This document shows positions 42,041 through 50,369 of a stretch of 64,000 nucleotides of DNA, one piece after another. The translations under genes were made by a program, and so were the position numbers. The DNA comes from Prauserella flavalba (GTDB taxonomy: Bacteria > Actinomycetota > Actinomycetes > Mycobacteriales > Pseudonocardiaceae). Below the pieces are notes generated by a model. The model worked only from the letters and a program-made list of their open reading frames with translations, did not search any database and was not told where the DNA came from. The stretch spans positions 1,674,001 through 1,738,000 of the forward strand of contig NZ_MASU01000005.1 in the NCBI RefSeq assembly GCF_003202235.1. The letters are read 5' to 3'. How positions within the stretch are numbered: the first letter of the stretch is position 1; each line of letters starts with the position of its first letter.

Positions 42041-43585
42041 ATGAGTCAGCCCCCGCACGCCGTGCTCGGCATCGACGCGGGCACCACGGCCGTCAAGGCG
42101 ACCGTGCTCACCACCGAGGGCAGAGAGCTCGCGACGGCGCGGACGTCGGTGCACGTCGAACGGCCCGGCCCCGGCCGCGCCGAGCAGTCCATGCACGACG
42201 TCTGGAACGCCGTGACCGACACCGTGCGCCGGGCTCTGGACGCCGCGGGCGACGTCGAGGTCGTCGCCGCCGGTGTCACCGGGCAGGGCGACGGCGCGTG
42301 GCTCCTCGACGAGAACCACGAACCGGCGGGACCCGCGGTCCTCTGGCTGGACGGCAGGGCCACCGACCGGGTACGCGCCTGGGAGCGCGACGGCCGGGCG
42401 GCCGCGATCCGGCGCGTCACCGGTTCGACGCTGTTCCCCGGGGCGCTGCCCGTGCTGCTGGAGGAACTGGAGGCCACGCGACCGGAACTGCTCGCCAAGG
42501 CGCGCCACCAGGCCAACTGCAAGGACTGGATCCGCCTGCGCCTGACGGGAGTGCTCACCACCGACGCCTCCGAGGCGTCCCGGACCTATGTGGACACCGC
42601 CACCGGCACCTACTCGGCGGAGCTGATCGACACGCTGGGACACCAGCGGTTCACGGCGCTGCTGCCGCCCATCGTCCCCGCGGGCGAGCACCGGCCACTC
42701 ACGACCTCCGCCGCGGCCGCGCTGGGCCTGCCCGCCGGGATCCCCGTGGTGACGGGCCTCGTCGACACCGCGGCCGGCGGCGTCGGGCTCGGCGTCGGCA
42801 CACCGGGCCAGGCCTACGCCATCATCGGCACCACCGCGTTCCTCGGCACCCTGCACGCCACGGCGGCCGACGTGCGCACCGATGTCGGCATCACCCTGTC
42901 CACGGGGCAGGACGGCCGAGTGCTCGAATGCCTGTGCCCCATGTCCGGAACGCCGAACCTCGACTGGGTACGGGACCTGCTCGGCAGGCGTTCGCGGAGC
43001 TGGGAGGCGATCGAGGCCGAGGCACGCACCGTGCCGCCGGGCGCGGGCGGAGTGCTGTACCTGCCGTACGGGGCGGAGGCGGGCGAGCGCGCCCCGTTCA
43101 CCGACCCGCACGCGTCGGCGGGCTGGCTCGGGCTGTCCACCGAGACGACACCCGCCCAGCTGCTGCGGGCCGTGTACGAGGGGCTGGCGCTCAGCCTGCG
43201 CGAATGCCGGGAAGCGCTGGGCGTCACCGGAACCCTGCGCCTGTGCGGCGGTGCGGCCACCAGCGGGCTGCTGTGCCAGATCCTCGCCGACGTCACCGGC
43301 TGCACCGTCGAGCGCGCCTCCGCCGGAGAGCTCGGCGCGCGCGGCGTCGCCGCCCACGCGCTCGCCGCGGTCTCGGGACTCGACGTGCCCACGGCCGCCG
43401 AGCGGCTGCTCGGCGAGCTCGACGTGTTCCGTCCCGACCCCGGCGTGCGCGACGTCTGCGACGCCCAGTTCGCGACGTTCGTGGCCGTCCGCGACGCCCT
43501 CCGTCCACAGTGGCCCGGCCTCCGCGCCCTGCGCACGGCGGGTGGCGGCCCATCCCCGTCCGACAACCACAAGGAGCTCACCTGA
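42041..43585 (+). CDS. FGGY-family carbohydrate kinase (xylulokinase/erythritol-kinase-like)
   Basis: A 514-aa FGGY kinase. It has an N-terminal phosphate loop GIDAGTTAVKATVLTTEG (about 11-28), GVTGQGDGAWLLDENHEPAGPAVLWLDGRA, NCKDWIRLRLTG, TGLVDTAAGGVGLGVG, GTTAFLGTL and, in the C-terminal lobe, GTLRLCGGAATSGLLCQILADVTG. The GQGDGAWLLDE motif is seen in erythritol-kinase and other polyol/sugar-kinase branches, so a tetritol or pentulose is likely. ATG 42041 has GGAG 6 bp upstream. It is divergent from the permease operon; its stop overlaps the dehydrogenase start. Confidence 0.9.
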   Translation: MSQPPHAVLGIDAGTTAVKATVLTTEGRELATARTSVHVERPGPGRAEQSMHDVWNAVTDTVRRALDAAGDVEVVAAGVTGQGDGAWLLDENHEPAGPAVLWLDGRATDRVRAWERDGRAAAIRRVTGSTLFPGALPVLLEELEATRPELLAKARHQANCKDWIRLRLTGVLTTDASEASRTYVDTATGTYSAELIDTLGHQRFTALLPPIVPAGEHRPLTTSAAAALGLPAGIPVVTGLVDTAAGGVGLGVGTPGQAYAIIGTTAFLGTLHATAADVRTDVGITLSTGQDGRVLECLCPMSGTPNLDWVRDLLGRRSRSWEAIEAEARTVPPGAGGVLYLPYGAEAGERAPFTDPHASAGWLGLSTETTPAQLLRAVYEGLALSLRECREALGVTGTLRLCGGAATSGLLCQILADVTGCTVERASAGELGARGVAAHALAAVSGLDVPTAAERLLGELDVFRPDPGVRDVCDAQFATFVAVRDALRPQWPGLRALRTAGGGPSPSDNHKELT

Positions 43586-44586
43586 TGACCACACCGCGCG
43601 TACTCGTGACCGCCGCCTTCGACCGGCACGTCGCCGAGGAGCTCGCGGCCGAGTTCGACGTCACCGTGGCCCCGCCCTCGGACACCGGGCGTTCGCTGGC
43701 CGACGCGGGGCTCGACGACGAGCTCGCCGCGGCCGACGCCGTCGTGTGCGAGCTGGACCTGCTCGACGAACGCTCGCTGGCGATCGCGGGCAACCTGCGG
43801 CTCGCGGTGTCCTGCCGCGCGGCACCGGTCAACATCGACCTGGACGCGTGCAGCCGGCGTGGTGTCCCGGTGGCCACCACTCCCGGTCGCAACGCCGACG
43901 TCACCGCCGATCTCACCTTCTCGCTGCTGCTGTCCGCGCTGCGCAACACGTCCCGCGCCGAGGCGTGGCTGCGCGCGGGCTCCTGGCACGGCGACGACGT
44001 GTTCGAGCCGTACCGGATCTTCCGAGGGCTCGGCCTGCGCGGCCGCACCCTCGGCATCCTCGGCGGCGGCGCCGTGGGCAGGCGCGTGCTCGCCAGGGCC
44101 CGCGCCTTCGGCATGAACGTGCTCGTCTACGACCCGTACCTGCCCGGGGACACGTTCGGGGACGAGGCCCGCCTCGTGCCACTGGAGGAACTGCTCGCCT
44201 GCTCCGACGTCGTGAGCGTCCACGTGCCGCTGATGGAGTCCACGATCGGGCTGATCGGGGCCGAGCAGCTCGCCACCATGCGCCAGGGCGCGTACCTGAT
44301 CAACGCGGGCAGGGCCGCCGTCGTCGAGGAACAACCCCTGATCGACGCCCTGCGCGGCGGGCACCTCGCCGGTGCCGGGCTCGACGTGTTCTGGACCGAG
44401 CCGATCCCCGCGGACCATCCGCTGCTGTCGCTGCCCAACGTGACCCTCACCCCGCACATCGGCGGCGCTTCCGACGACGTGATCGCCGAGCACTCGCGGC
44501 TCGCCGCCGCGGCCCTGCGGGCGTGGCACGCCGGTGCGGAGATCCCCGCCGTGGCCAACGCGGCCGCCCTGCGCGCCAACGCCTGA
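43585..44586 (+). CDS. D-isomer-specific 2-hydroxyacid dehydrogenase
   Basis: A 333-aa protein with the 2-hydroxyacid dehydrogenase fold: catalytic Arg in SCRAAPVNIDLDA or the later NAGRAAVVEE, Rossmann motif TLGILGGGAVGRRVLARARAFGM (about 153-175), Glu in VFWTEPIPADHPLL and catalytic His in LTPHIGG (about 292). It reduces a 2-oxo acid or oxidises a hydroxyacid with NAD(P). The ATG overlaps the FGGY kinase stop (TGATG). FGGY kinase plus 2-hydroxyacid dehydrogenase recur together in polyol loci; a phosphorylated hydroxyacid or a 3-phosphoglycerate-like substrate is possible. Confidence 0.9.
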   Translation: MTTPRVLVTAAFDRHVAEELAAEFDVTVAPPSDTGRSLADAGLDDELAAADAVVCELDLLDERSLAIAGNLRLAVSCRAAPVNIDLDACSRRGVPVATTPGRNADVTADLTFSLLLSALRNTSRAEAWLRAGSWHGDDVFEPYRIFRGLGLRGRTLGILGGGAVGRRVLARARAFGMNVLVYDPYLPGDTFGDEARLVPLEELLACSDVVSVHVPLMESTIGLIGAEQLATMRQGAYLINAGRAAVVEEQPLIDALRGGHLAGAGLDVFWTEPIPADHPLLSLPNVTLTPHIGGASDDVIAEHSRLAAAALRAWHAGAEIPAVANAAALRANA

Positions 44587-44623
44587 CCGGCCGCGGACAC
44601 GGCGAGGAGTGGGACGGGGGGCG

Positions 44624-44638
44624 GGCGGTGCTACCGCC
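44624..44638. terminator. Hairpin between convergent dehydrogenase and thiolase genes
   Basis: GGCGGT-gct-ACCGCC stem-loop in the 44-bp convergent gap, overlapping the thiolase stop codon. No T-tract; a weak terminator candidate on position alone. Confidence 0.3.
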
Positions 44639-45806
44639 TGCGCAGCAGCACCGCCTGCCCCTGCCCGCCGCCACCGCAGATCGCCGCGATCCCGAACTCG
44701 GCATCGGCGCGAGGCAGTTGCGCGGCCAGCGTCTGCACGAGCCGGAATCCGGACGCGCCGAGGGGATGGCCCAGCGCGATGGCACCGCCGTGGACGTTCA
44801 CCGTGTCGAGGTCCACGCCGAGCTTCCGGGTGCTGGCGAGCACGACACCGGCGAACGCCTCGTTGATCTCCCAGCGGCCGATGTCACCCACCGCGAGCCG
44901 GTTTCGTTCGAGCAGCACCTGGATCGCCTCGGCCGGCCTCAGGTGCAGGGCGGGGTCCGGGCCGGCCACCACCGCCCGGTCCACGATCTCGGCCAGCCCC
45001 GTGAGGCCACGTTCCCGTGCCGCACGCAAGGACATGAGCACACCGGCCGCGCCCGCGTCGGACATCTGGGACGCGTTGGCCGCGGTGATCGTGCCCTTCT
45101 CGGTGAACGCCGGGCGCAGCCGGGCGAGCGCTTCGGCCGAGCTGCCGGGCCGGACGCCCTCGTCGGTCTCGAGCGGTACACCGCCGACCGGCACGCACTC
45201 CCCGGCCAGGAGCCCCTCCTCGGTCGCCGCGGCGGCACGCAGGTGACTGTGTGCGGCGAACTCGTCCTGCGCGGCGCGGGTGATGCCGAGCCGCTCGTTC
45301 TCGGCGTCGGACAGTTCACCCATGCCCTGCTCCGCGAGGCCGCACCACAGGCCGTCGTGGACGAGCAGGTCGACCATCGTCGCGTCGCCGACCTTGCCCG
45401 CTCCCCGGACCCGCATCGCGTGGGGTGCCCTCGACATCGAGTCGAAACCGCCCACGACGGCCGTGCCGATCTCCCCCGTGCGGATCTGCGCGGCCGCCCA
45501 GCCGACGGCGCTCATGCTGGCGAGGCAGACGTCGTTGAGCGTCATGGCCGGGACCGTGATCGGCACGCCGGCACGGGCCGCCGCGAGCCGGGCGGGGTTC
45601 TGCCCGTTGCCGGCCTGGACGACGTTGCCGAGCAGCACGTAGTCCGGTGTGGGCCCGCCTGCGCGGGCCAGGGCGCCCGCGACGGCGGTGGCACCGAGGT
45701 CGAGCGCGCCGATCCCGGCGAGCGCGCCGCCGAACCTGCCGATGGGAGTGCGCGCCGCGGCCGCGAGCACGGGCACCCGGTCGTCCCGCGTGGACACGGC
45801 GGTCAC
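44631..45806 (-). CDS. Acetyl-CoA acyltransferase (thiolase)
   Basis: A 391-aa degradative-type thiolase with an intact active site: nucleophilic Cys in NDVCLASMSAVG (about residue 93), HGGAIALGHPLGASG (catalytic His, about 340), INEAFAG, and the second Cys in ICGGGGQGQAV near the C-terminus. It cleaves 3-ketoacyl-CoA to acetyl-CoA and a shortened acyl-CoA. GTG 45806 overlaps the MaoC-gene stop by 4 bp. It is the last gene of the operon starting near 52300, after the CoA ligase, retro-aldolase-like pair and hydratase. Confidence 0.93.
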   Translation of the reverse strand: MTAVSTRDDRVPVLAAAARTPIGRFGGALAGIGALDLGATAVAGALARAGGPTPDYVLLGNVVQAGNGQNPARLAAARAGVPITVPAMTLNDVCLASMSAVGWAAAQIRTGEIGTAVVGGFDSMSRAPHAMRVRGAGKVGDATMVDLLVHDGLWCGLAEQGMGELSDAENERLGITRAAQDEFAAHSHLRAAAATEEGLLAGECVPVGGVPLETDEGVRPGSSAEALARLRPAFTEKGTITAANASQMSDAGAAGVLMSLRAARERGLTGLAEIVDRAVVAGPDPALHLRPAEAIQVLLERNRLAVGDIGRWEINEAFAGVVLASTRKLGVDLDTVNVHGGAIALGHPLGASGFRLVQTLAAQLPRADAEFGIAAICGGGGQGQAVLLRRR

Positions 45807-46231
45807 TGCCCCAGCGCCATCGTGTAGCAGACCGCGGTGCCGGACAGGGCGACCGTGCCGTCGTCGCGGGTGACGCTCACCTTCAGCTTGGTGATGGGCT
45901 TGTCCTCGCGGGCCTCGGTCACCTCGACGCGGCCGGTGATCGTGTCACCGGGCCGCACGGGCGCCGAGAAGTCGAACTGGGTGTTGAGGAACACCGTTCC
46001 GGGGCCGGGCAGCTTCTCGGCGACCACCGCGTTGAGGATGGCACTGGTGATCCCGCCCTGGACGACGATCTCGCCGAACCGCGACGCCGCGGCGGCCTCG
46101 GCGTCGTAGTGCAGCGGGTTGCGGTCGCCGCTGATCTCGGTGAACAGCTCGATGTCCCTGGCCGTGACGAGCCTGCTCAGCTCCGCGGTCTGTCCGGCCG
46201 ACGGCGCTCCGTGGGGCCAGCACGAGGTCAT
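45803..46231 (-). CDS. MaoC-family (R)-hydratase/dehydratase
   Basis: A 142-aa single hot-dog domain. The hydratase motif appears in FTEISGDRNPLHYDAEAAAASRFGEIVVQGGITSAIL (about 29-66), with the Asp and His of the family's catalytic loop. It should hydrate an enoyl-CoA (or dehydrate a hydroxyacyl-CoA). It overlaps the transporter stop and the thiolase start by 4 bp each, so it acts in the same beta-oxidation-like sequence. Confidence 0.9.
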   Translation of the reverse strand: MTSCWPHGAPSAGQTAELSRLVTARDIELFTEISGDRNPLHYDAEAAAASRFGEIVVQGGITSAILNAVVAEKLPGPGTVFLNTQFDFSAPVRPGDTITGRVEVTEAREDKPITKLKVSVTRDDGTVALSGTAVCYTMALGQ

Positions 46232-47445
46232 GTCGTCTCTCCAATCGGTTGGTCGGGCCGGGAGGCGGGCGCCTCCCGGCCGCCGAGTGCCCGCATGGCG
46301 AGTGCCCCCAGGATGGGACCTGGCGCGAGCACGAGGAAGGCGTAGCGCCAGCCGGTGAGGTCGGCCAGCACGGGAACGAGATTGATGGTGACCACGGTCA
46401 GCAGGAAACCGATCGCCGTCTGCGCGGTCAGCGCGGTCCCGACATAGCGGGAGTCGGCGACCTCGCTGAGCGCGGTGGAGAACACCCCGGAATCGGCGAT
46501 CACCGCCGCGCCCCACACCACCAGCAGCACGAGCAGCACCGGCAACGCCGACCCGTAGAACAGCGGCGAGAGCACGCAGCACACTCCGCTGACCACCAGC
46601 GCCGCGCCGGCCGCCCGGGCGCGGCCGTACCGGTCGGCGGCCCAGCCGCCGAGCAGGCAGCCCGCGAACCCGGCGACCCCGATCGCGGCGAACGCCACGA
46701 GCCCCGTGGTCGTGTCGGCGGCCACCGTGCCGGCCGCCACGAACGAGGGCAGCCATGTCCAGAGCGCGTACAGCTCCCACATATGCCCGAAATAGCCCAG
46801 GTTCGCCAGCAGCGGCCCGCGCTCGCGGAACATCTCCAGCGCGTACCTCGGGCGGTGCCGGGCCGCACCCCCGGACAGGTACGGTCCCGGACGGACGAGG
46901 GTCACCGCGAGCAGGGCCGCGACGGCGCCCAGCGCGGCCGCGGCGCCCAGCACGCCCTGCCACGGCAGCGTGCCCAGGCCCTTGAGCAGCTGCGGCAGCG
47001 CGGAACCGAGCGTGAGCGCCCCGACCAGCACACCCAGCGCCAGCCCCCGGCCCGTCGAACCGAACCACGACGCCATCAGCTTCATGCCCACCGGGTACAC
47101 CCCGGCCAGGAAGAATCCCGTGCACAGGCGCAGCACCACGGCGACCCCGAAACCGTCCGCGAACACCGGCACCGCCGCGGTCACGAGCGCCGCGCCGAGC
47201 GCCGAGCACGCCGCCACCCGCTGCGGAGGGAAGCGGTCCGGTAGGTTCAGCGCCGCCGACGTGATCGCGCCCGCGACGAACCCGACCTGCACCGACGCGG
47301 TCAGCCACACCGCCTGCGCGTCGCTGATGTGCCACACCTCGCGCAACGTCGGCACCACGGCCGACGCGGAGAACCACACCGCGAGACCGAACACCTGCAT
47401 CGCGGCGATCAGGCCGAGCTGCACGTACCGGTGGTCACGTGTCAT
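46228..47445 (-). CDS. MFS transporter (CynX/NimT-like, 12 TM)
   Basis: A 405-aa MFS transporter with about 12 TM helices, beginning YVQLGLIAAMQVFGLAVWFSASAVVPTL. The substrate is unknown; LGGWAADRYGRARAAG is the inter-helix motif A of the second half. It overlaps the upstream MHS transporter gene by 11 bp and the MaoC start by 4 bp, so one operon encodes two different MFS permeases. One may import the growth substrate and the other export a by-product, or they may handle alternative substrates. Confidence 0.88.
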   Translation of the reverse strand: MTRDHRYVQLGLIAAMQVFGLAVWFSASAVVPTLREVWHISDAQAVWLTASVQVGFVAGAITSAALNLPDRFPPQRVAACSALGAALVTAAVPVFADGFGVAVVLRLCTGFFLAGVYPVGMKLMASWFGSTGRGLALGVLVGALTLGSALPQLLKGLGTLPWQGVLGAAAALGAVAALLAVTLVRPGPYLSGGAARHRPRYALEMFRERGPLLANLGYFGHMWELYALWTWLPSFVAAGTVAADTTTGLVAFAAIGVAGFAGCLLGGWAADRYGRARAAGAALVVSGVCCVLSPLFYGSALPVLLVLLVVWGAAVIADSGVFSTALSEVADSRYVGTALTAQTAIGFLLTVVTINLVPVLADLTGWRYAFLVLAPGPILGALAMRALGGREAPASRPDQPIGETT

Positions 47446-48775
47446 CGGCGCTCCTGCTCTTCTCCCGTGGCTCGCGGCGGTCGCCGCGATGGGTCTCCGG
47501 GCCGAGTGCCAGTGCCACGATGCTGATCACCCCGACCACGATCATGTAGGCGGCGATGGGCCAGTGGTGGTTGCCCGCGACGCCGAGCAGGGCCACCGCG
47601 ATGACGGGAGAGAACCCACCCGCGATCAACGAGGACAGCTGGTAGCCCAGCGAGGCGCCGCTGTAGCGCACCCTGGCGTCGAACAGTTCGCTGAAGTACG
47701 CCGCCTGCGGACCGTACATCATGTCGTGGCCGATCATGCCGATCACCATCGCGAGCCAGATGACCACCGCCGAGCGGGTGTCGAGCATCCAGAAGAACGG
47801 GAACGAGAACAGGACCGACACCACCGCGCCCGTGAGATAGACCCGTTTCCTGCCGTACCGGTCGGACAGCCAGCCGAAGAACAGCAGGCTGACCAGGCTC
47901 AGCCCGGAGCTGATCAGGACACCCGTGAGCGCGACGGACTGGCTCAGCCCCAGCACGGTCGTGGCGTAGGTCAGCACGAACACGGTGAAGATGTAGAAGA
48001 TCGAGTTCTGGGACAGTTTGACCCCGGCCGCGAGCAGCACGGCCCGCCACTGCGTGCGCAGCAAGGTCACCAGCGGCCTGCGGTCGACCTCGCCGGAGTC
48101 GGCGACCTCGGTGAAGGCGGGTGACTCCTCGACCTGCAACCGGATGAACAGCCCGACGAGCACCAGCACCGCCGAGAGCAGGAACGGGATCCGCCACCCC
48201 CACTGCAGGAAGGCGTCCTCCCCGAGCGCGTTGGTCAGCGCCATGAACACACCGTTGGCCAGCAGTAGCCCTGCGGGCACGCCGACCTGCGGCCATGCGC
48301 CGAAGAAGCCACGGGAGCGCTTCGGGGCGTGTTCGACGGCCATCAGCACGGCGCCGCCCCACTCGCCGCCGACGCCGAAGCCCTGCACGATCCGCAACAG
48401 CACCAGCAGCACCGGCGCCCAGATCCCGGCGACGGCGTACGTGGGCAGCACGCCGATCAGGGCGGTGGCGATGCCCATCATCAGCAGCGACAGCACAAGC
48501 ATGGACTTGCGGCCGATCCGGTCCCCGAAGTGGCCCATCACGATGCCGCCGAGCGGCCGGGCGACGAACCCCGCGGTGTAGGTGGACAGCGCCAGCAGCG
48601 TTCCGGCCAGTGGCGAGAACGACGGGAAGAACAGCTTGTTGAACACGAGTGCGGCGGCGGTACCGTACAGGTAGAAGTCGTACCACTCGATCGCGGTGCC
48701 GATGAAACTGGCCACCGCGACCCTGCGGGCGGACGTTCCCCGCGTGGTGGTCGCGGTCGTGACGGTTGAGCTCAT
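47435..48775 (-). CDS. MFS transporter, metabolite:H+ symporter (MHS) family
   Basis: A 446-aa, 12-TM MHS-family protein: IGTAIEWYDFYLYGTAAALVFNKLFFPSF, MGHFGDRIGRKSMLV, RIVQGFGVGGEWGGAVLMAVEHAPKRSRGFFGAW and FGWLSDRYGRKRVYL. The family imports organic acids with protons. ATG 48775 is preferred over 48781 because GAGGTG lies 6 bp upstream of it. It follows the DUF35 gene by 32 bp within the acyl-CoA operon and probably imports the acid activated by the CoA ligase. Confidence 0.92.
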   Translation of the reverse strand: MSSTVTTATTTRGTSARRVAVASFIGTAIEWYDFYLYGTAAALVFNKLFFPSFSPLAGTLLALSTYTAGFVARPLGGIVMGHFGDRIGRKSMLVLSLLMMGIATALIGVLPTYAVAGIWAPVLLVLLRIVQGFGVGGEWGGAVLMAVEHAPKRSRGFFGAWPQVGVPAGLLLANGVFMALTNALGEDAFLQWGWRIPFLLSAVLVLVGLFIRLQVEESPAFTEVADSGEVDRRPLVTLLRTQWRAVLLAAGVKLSQNSIFYIFTVFVLTYATTVLGLSQSVALTGVLISSGLSLVSLLFFGWLSDRYGRKRVYLTGAVVSVLFSFPFFWMLDTRSAVVIWLAMVIGMIGHDMMYGPQAAYFSELFDARVRYSGASLGYQLSSLIAGGFSPVIAVALLGVAGNHHWPIAAYMIVVGVISIVALALGPETHRGDRREPREKSRSADDT

Positions 48776-48807
48776 GGTCATCACCTCGTTGTGAAGACGG
48801 GAAATCG

Positions 48808-49215
48808 TCAGGAGTACTCGGGTCCGAACTGGACGATCGTGCTGTCGCCGTGCTCGGTGAACCGCGCCACGACCGGAAGTCCGACGGTGACGTCGGCGGG
48901 GTCGAGGCCGACGACGTTGGTCAGCAGCCGGGGCCCCTCGTCGAGCTCCACGATGGCCAGCGCGTAGGGCACGTCGTCGCTCCATGCGGGATGGCCGGGC
49001 CGGTGCACGACCGTGAACGTCCACACGCGACCCTTTCCGGCCGAGGGCACCCAGTCCAGTTCGCGGCACCAGCACCGGGTGCACAGCATCCGGGGGTAGT
49101 GCTGGTGGTGGCCGCACGAGCGGCAGCGCTGGAGCAGCAGCTCGCCCCGGCGCGCGGCCGCCCAGAACGGCTCGGTGAGCGGAACCGGGGTGGGGCCGGG
49201 TTTGGCGATCGTCAT
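48808..49215 (-). CDS. DUF35 OB-fold/rubredoxin-like zinc-ribbon protein
   Basis: A 135-aa protein with an N-terminal zinc ribbon, CRSCG and CTRCW (C31-x2-C34, C45-x2-C48), and a C-terminal OB fold (GKGRVWTFTVVHRPGH, DVPYALAIVELDEGPRLLTNVVG). DUF35 proteins bind acyl-CoA and act with thiolase-like partners. Here the gene overlaps the Cys-less thiolase-like gene by 4 bp. By analogy with Ltp2-ChsH2(DUF35) in steroid side-chain degradation, the pair may form an acyl-CoA retro-aldolase. Confidence 0.92.
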   Translation of the reverse strand: MTIAKPGPTPVPLTEPFWAAARRGELLLQRCRSCGHHQHYPRMLCTRCWCRELDWVPSAGKGRVWTFTVVHRPGHPAWSDDVPYALAIVELDEGPRLLTNVVGLDPADVTVGLPVVARFTEHGDSTIVQFGPEYS

Positions 49216-50369
49216 GCGGCGGCCTCCAGCACCAGGGCGACCTCCTCGCTCATGGTGGCGCCGTTGCCGGTCACCAGCGCCAGCCCCGGGTCGCGCACCT
49301 GGCGCTCCCCCGCGGTGCCGCGCAGCTGCCGCACGGCCTCGACGACGTGCGCCATGCCGCCCGCCAGGTCGGCCTGCCCGCAGGCGAGCTGGCCGCCGTG
49401 CGGGTTGCAGGGCAGGTTGCCCGTGTGGGAGAAGTCCTGGTCGGCCAGCCACGGGCCGACCTCGCCCTTCTTGCACAGCCCCGCGTCCTCCAGCGTGACG
49501 GCGAGCATGATCGAGTAGCAGTCGTACAGCGAGAGCAGGTCCAGGTCGTCTGGCCCCGCCGAGGCCATCGCGTACGCGTCCCCGATCGCCGCGGCCAGCG
49601 GCGAGGTGGTGAGCTCGGGCGCCTGGCTCAACGCCCGGTGCGTCACCTTCTCCCCCGCGCCGCGCAGCCACACCGGCCGGTGCGGGGCGCGCCGCGCGCG
49701 GGCGGGCGAGGTGACGACCACCGCGGCCCCGCCGCCGCACGGCATGACGACCTCCAGCAGCCGCAGCGGTGACACCACCAGTGGTGACGCGAGCACGTCG
49801 TCGACGGTGATGGGCTTGCCGTGGAACACCGCGTCCGGGTTCAGCCGGGCGTTGTCCCGCTCGAACACCGGTACCAGCGCCAGCTGTTCGGGCGTCGTGC
49901 CGAACTCGGCGCAATGCCGGGTGGCGACCATCGCGTACGCCTGGTTGGCACCGCTGCCGCCGTAGGGCACATCGAACTCGCGAATCGGGTTGCGGTTGGA
50001 CGAGCGCGGTACGACGTCGGTGCGCACGTTGCCGAGCACGCACAACGCGGTGTCGCACATGCCGGCGGCGATGGCGGCCGCCGCCCGCCACACCATGCCG
50101 GCGCCGGTGGCGCCACCGAGGTCGACCAGGTCCGCATACGTCGGCGCGAGCCCGAGGTACTCGGCGACGGTGGCGGGCACGTGCTGTGGCGTCTCTCCCA
50201 CCTGCGGGCCGACGAGCAGGCCGTCGATCTCGGCGGGCTCCATCCCGGCGTCGGCGACGGCCAGCGCGGCGGTGCTCGCGATCATGTCCAAAGTGGTCAT
50301 TCCGGGCGTGGTGCGGCGGGGCGGGGTCTCCGCCGCACCGACCACCGCGGCGGCGCCACGCAGGCTCAT
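49212..50369 (-). CDS. Thiolase-like lipid-transfer protein (Ltp2-like, lacks nucleophilic Cys)
   Basis: A 385-aa thiolase-fold protein of the SCP-x/Ltp family. At the place of the usual nucleophilic Cys the sequence reads DLGGATGAGMVW, so no acyl-Cys can form. Retained features are the SLYDCYSIMLAVTLEDAGLCKKGEVGPW segment (with the conserved Tyr region of Ltp2-type aldolases) and the late NPHGGQLACGQADLAGG glycine-rich His motif. Partnered with the DUF35 gene, it is a candidate retro-aldolase cleaving a beta-hydroxyacyl-CoA. Its ATG overlaps the CoA ligase stop. Confidence 0.9.
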   Translation of the reverse strand: MSLRGAAAVVGAAETPPRRTTPGMTTLDMIASTAALAVADAGMEPAEIDGLLVGPQVGETPQHVPATVAEYLGLAPTYADLVDLGGATGAGMVWRAAAAIAAGMCDTALCVLGNVRTDVVPRSSNRNPIREFDVPYGGSGANQAYAMVATRHCAEFGTTPEQLALVPVFERDNARLNPDAVFHGKPITVDDVLASPLVVSPLRLLEVVMPCGGGAAVVVTSPARARRAPHRPVWLRGAGEKVTHRALSQAPELTTSPLAAAIGDAYAMASAGPDDLDLLSLYDCYSIMLAVTLEDAGLCKKGEVGPWLADQDFSHTGNLPCNPHGGQLACGQADLAGGMAHVVEAVRQLRGTAGERQVRDPGLALVTGNGATMSEEVALVLEAAA

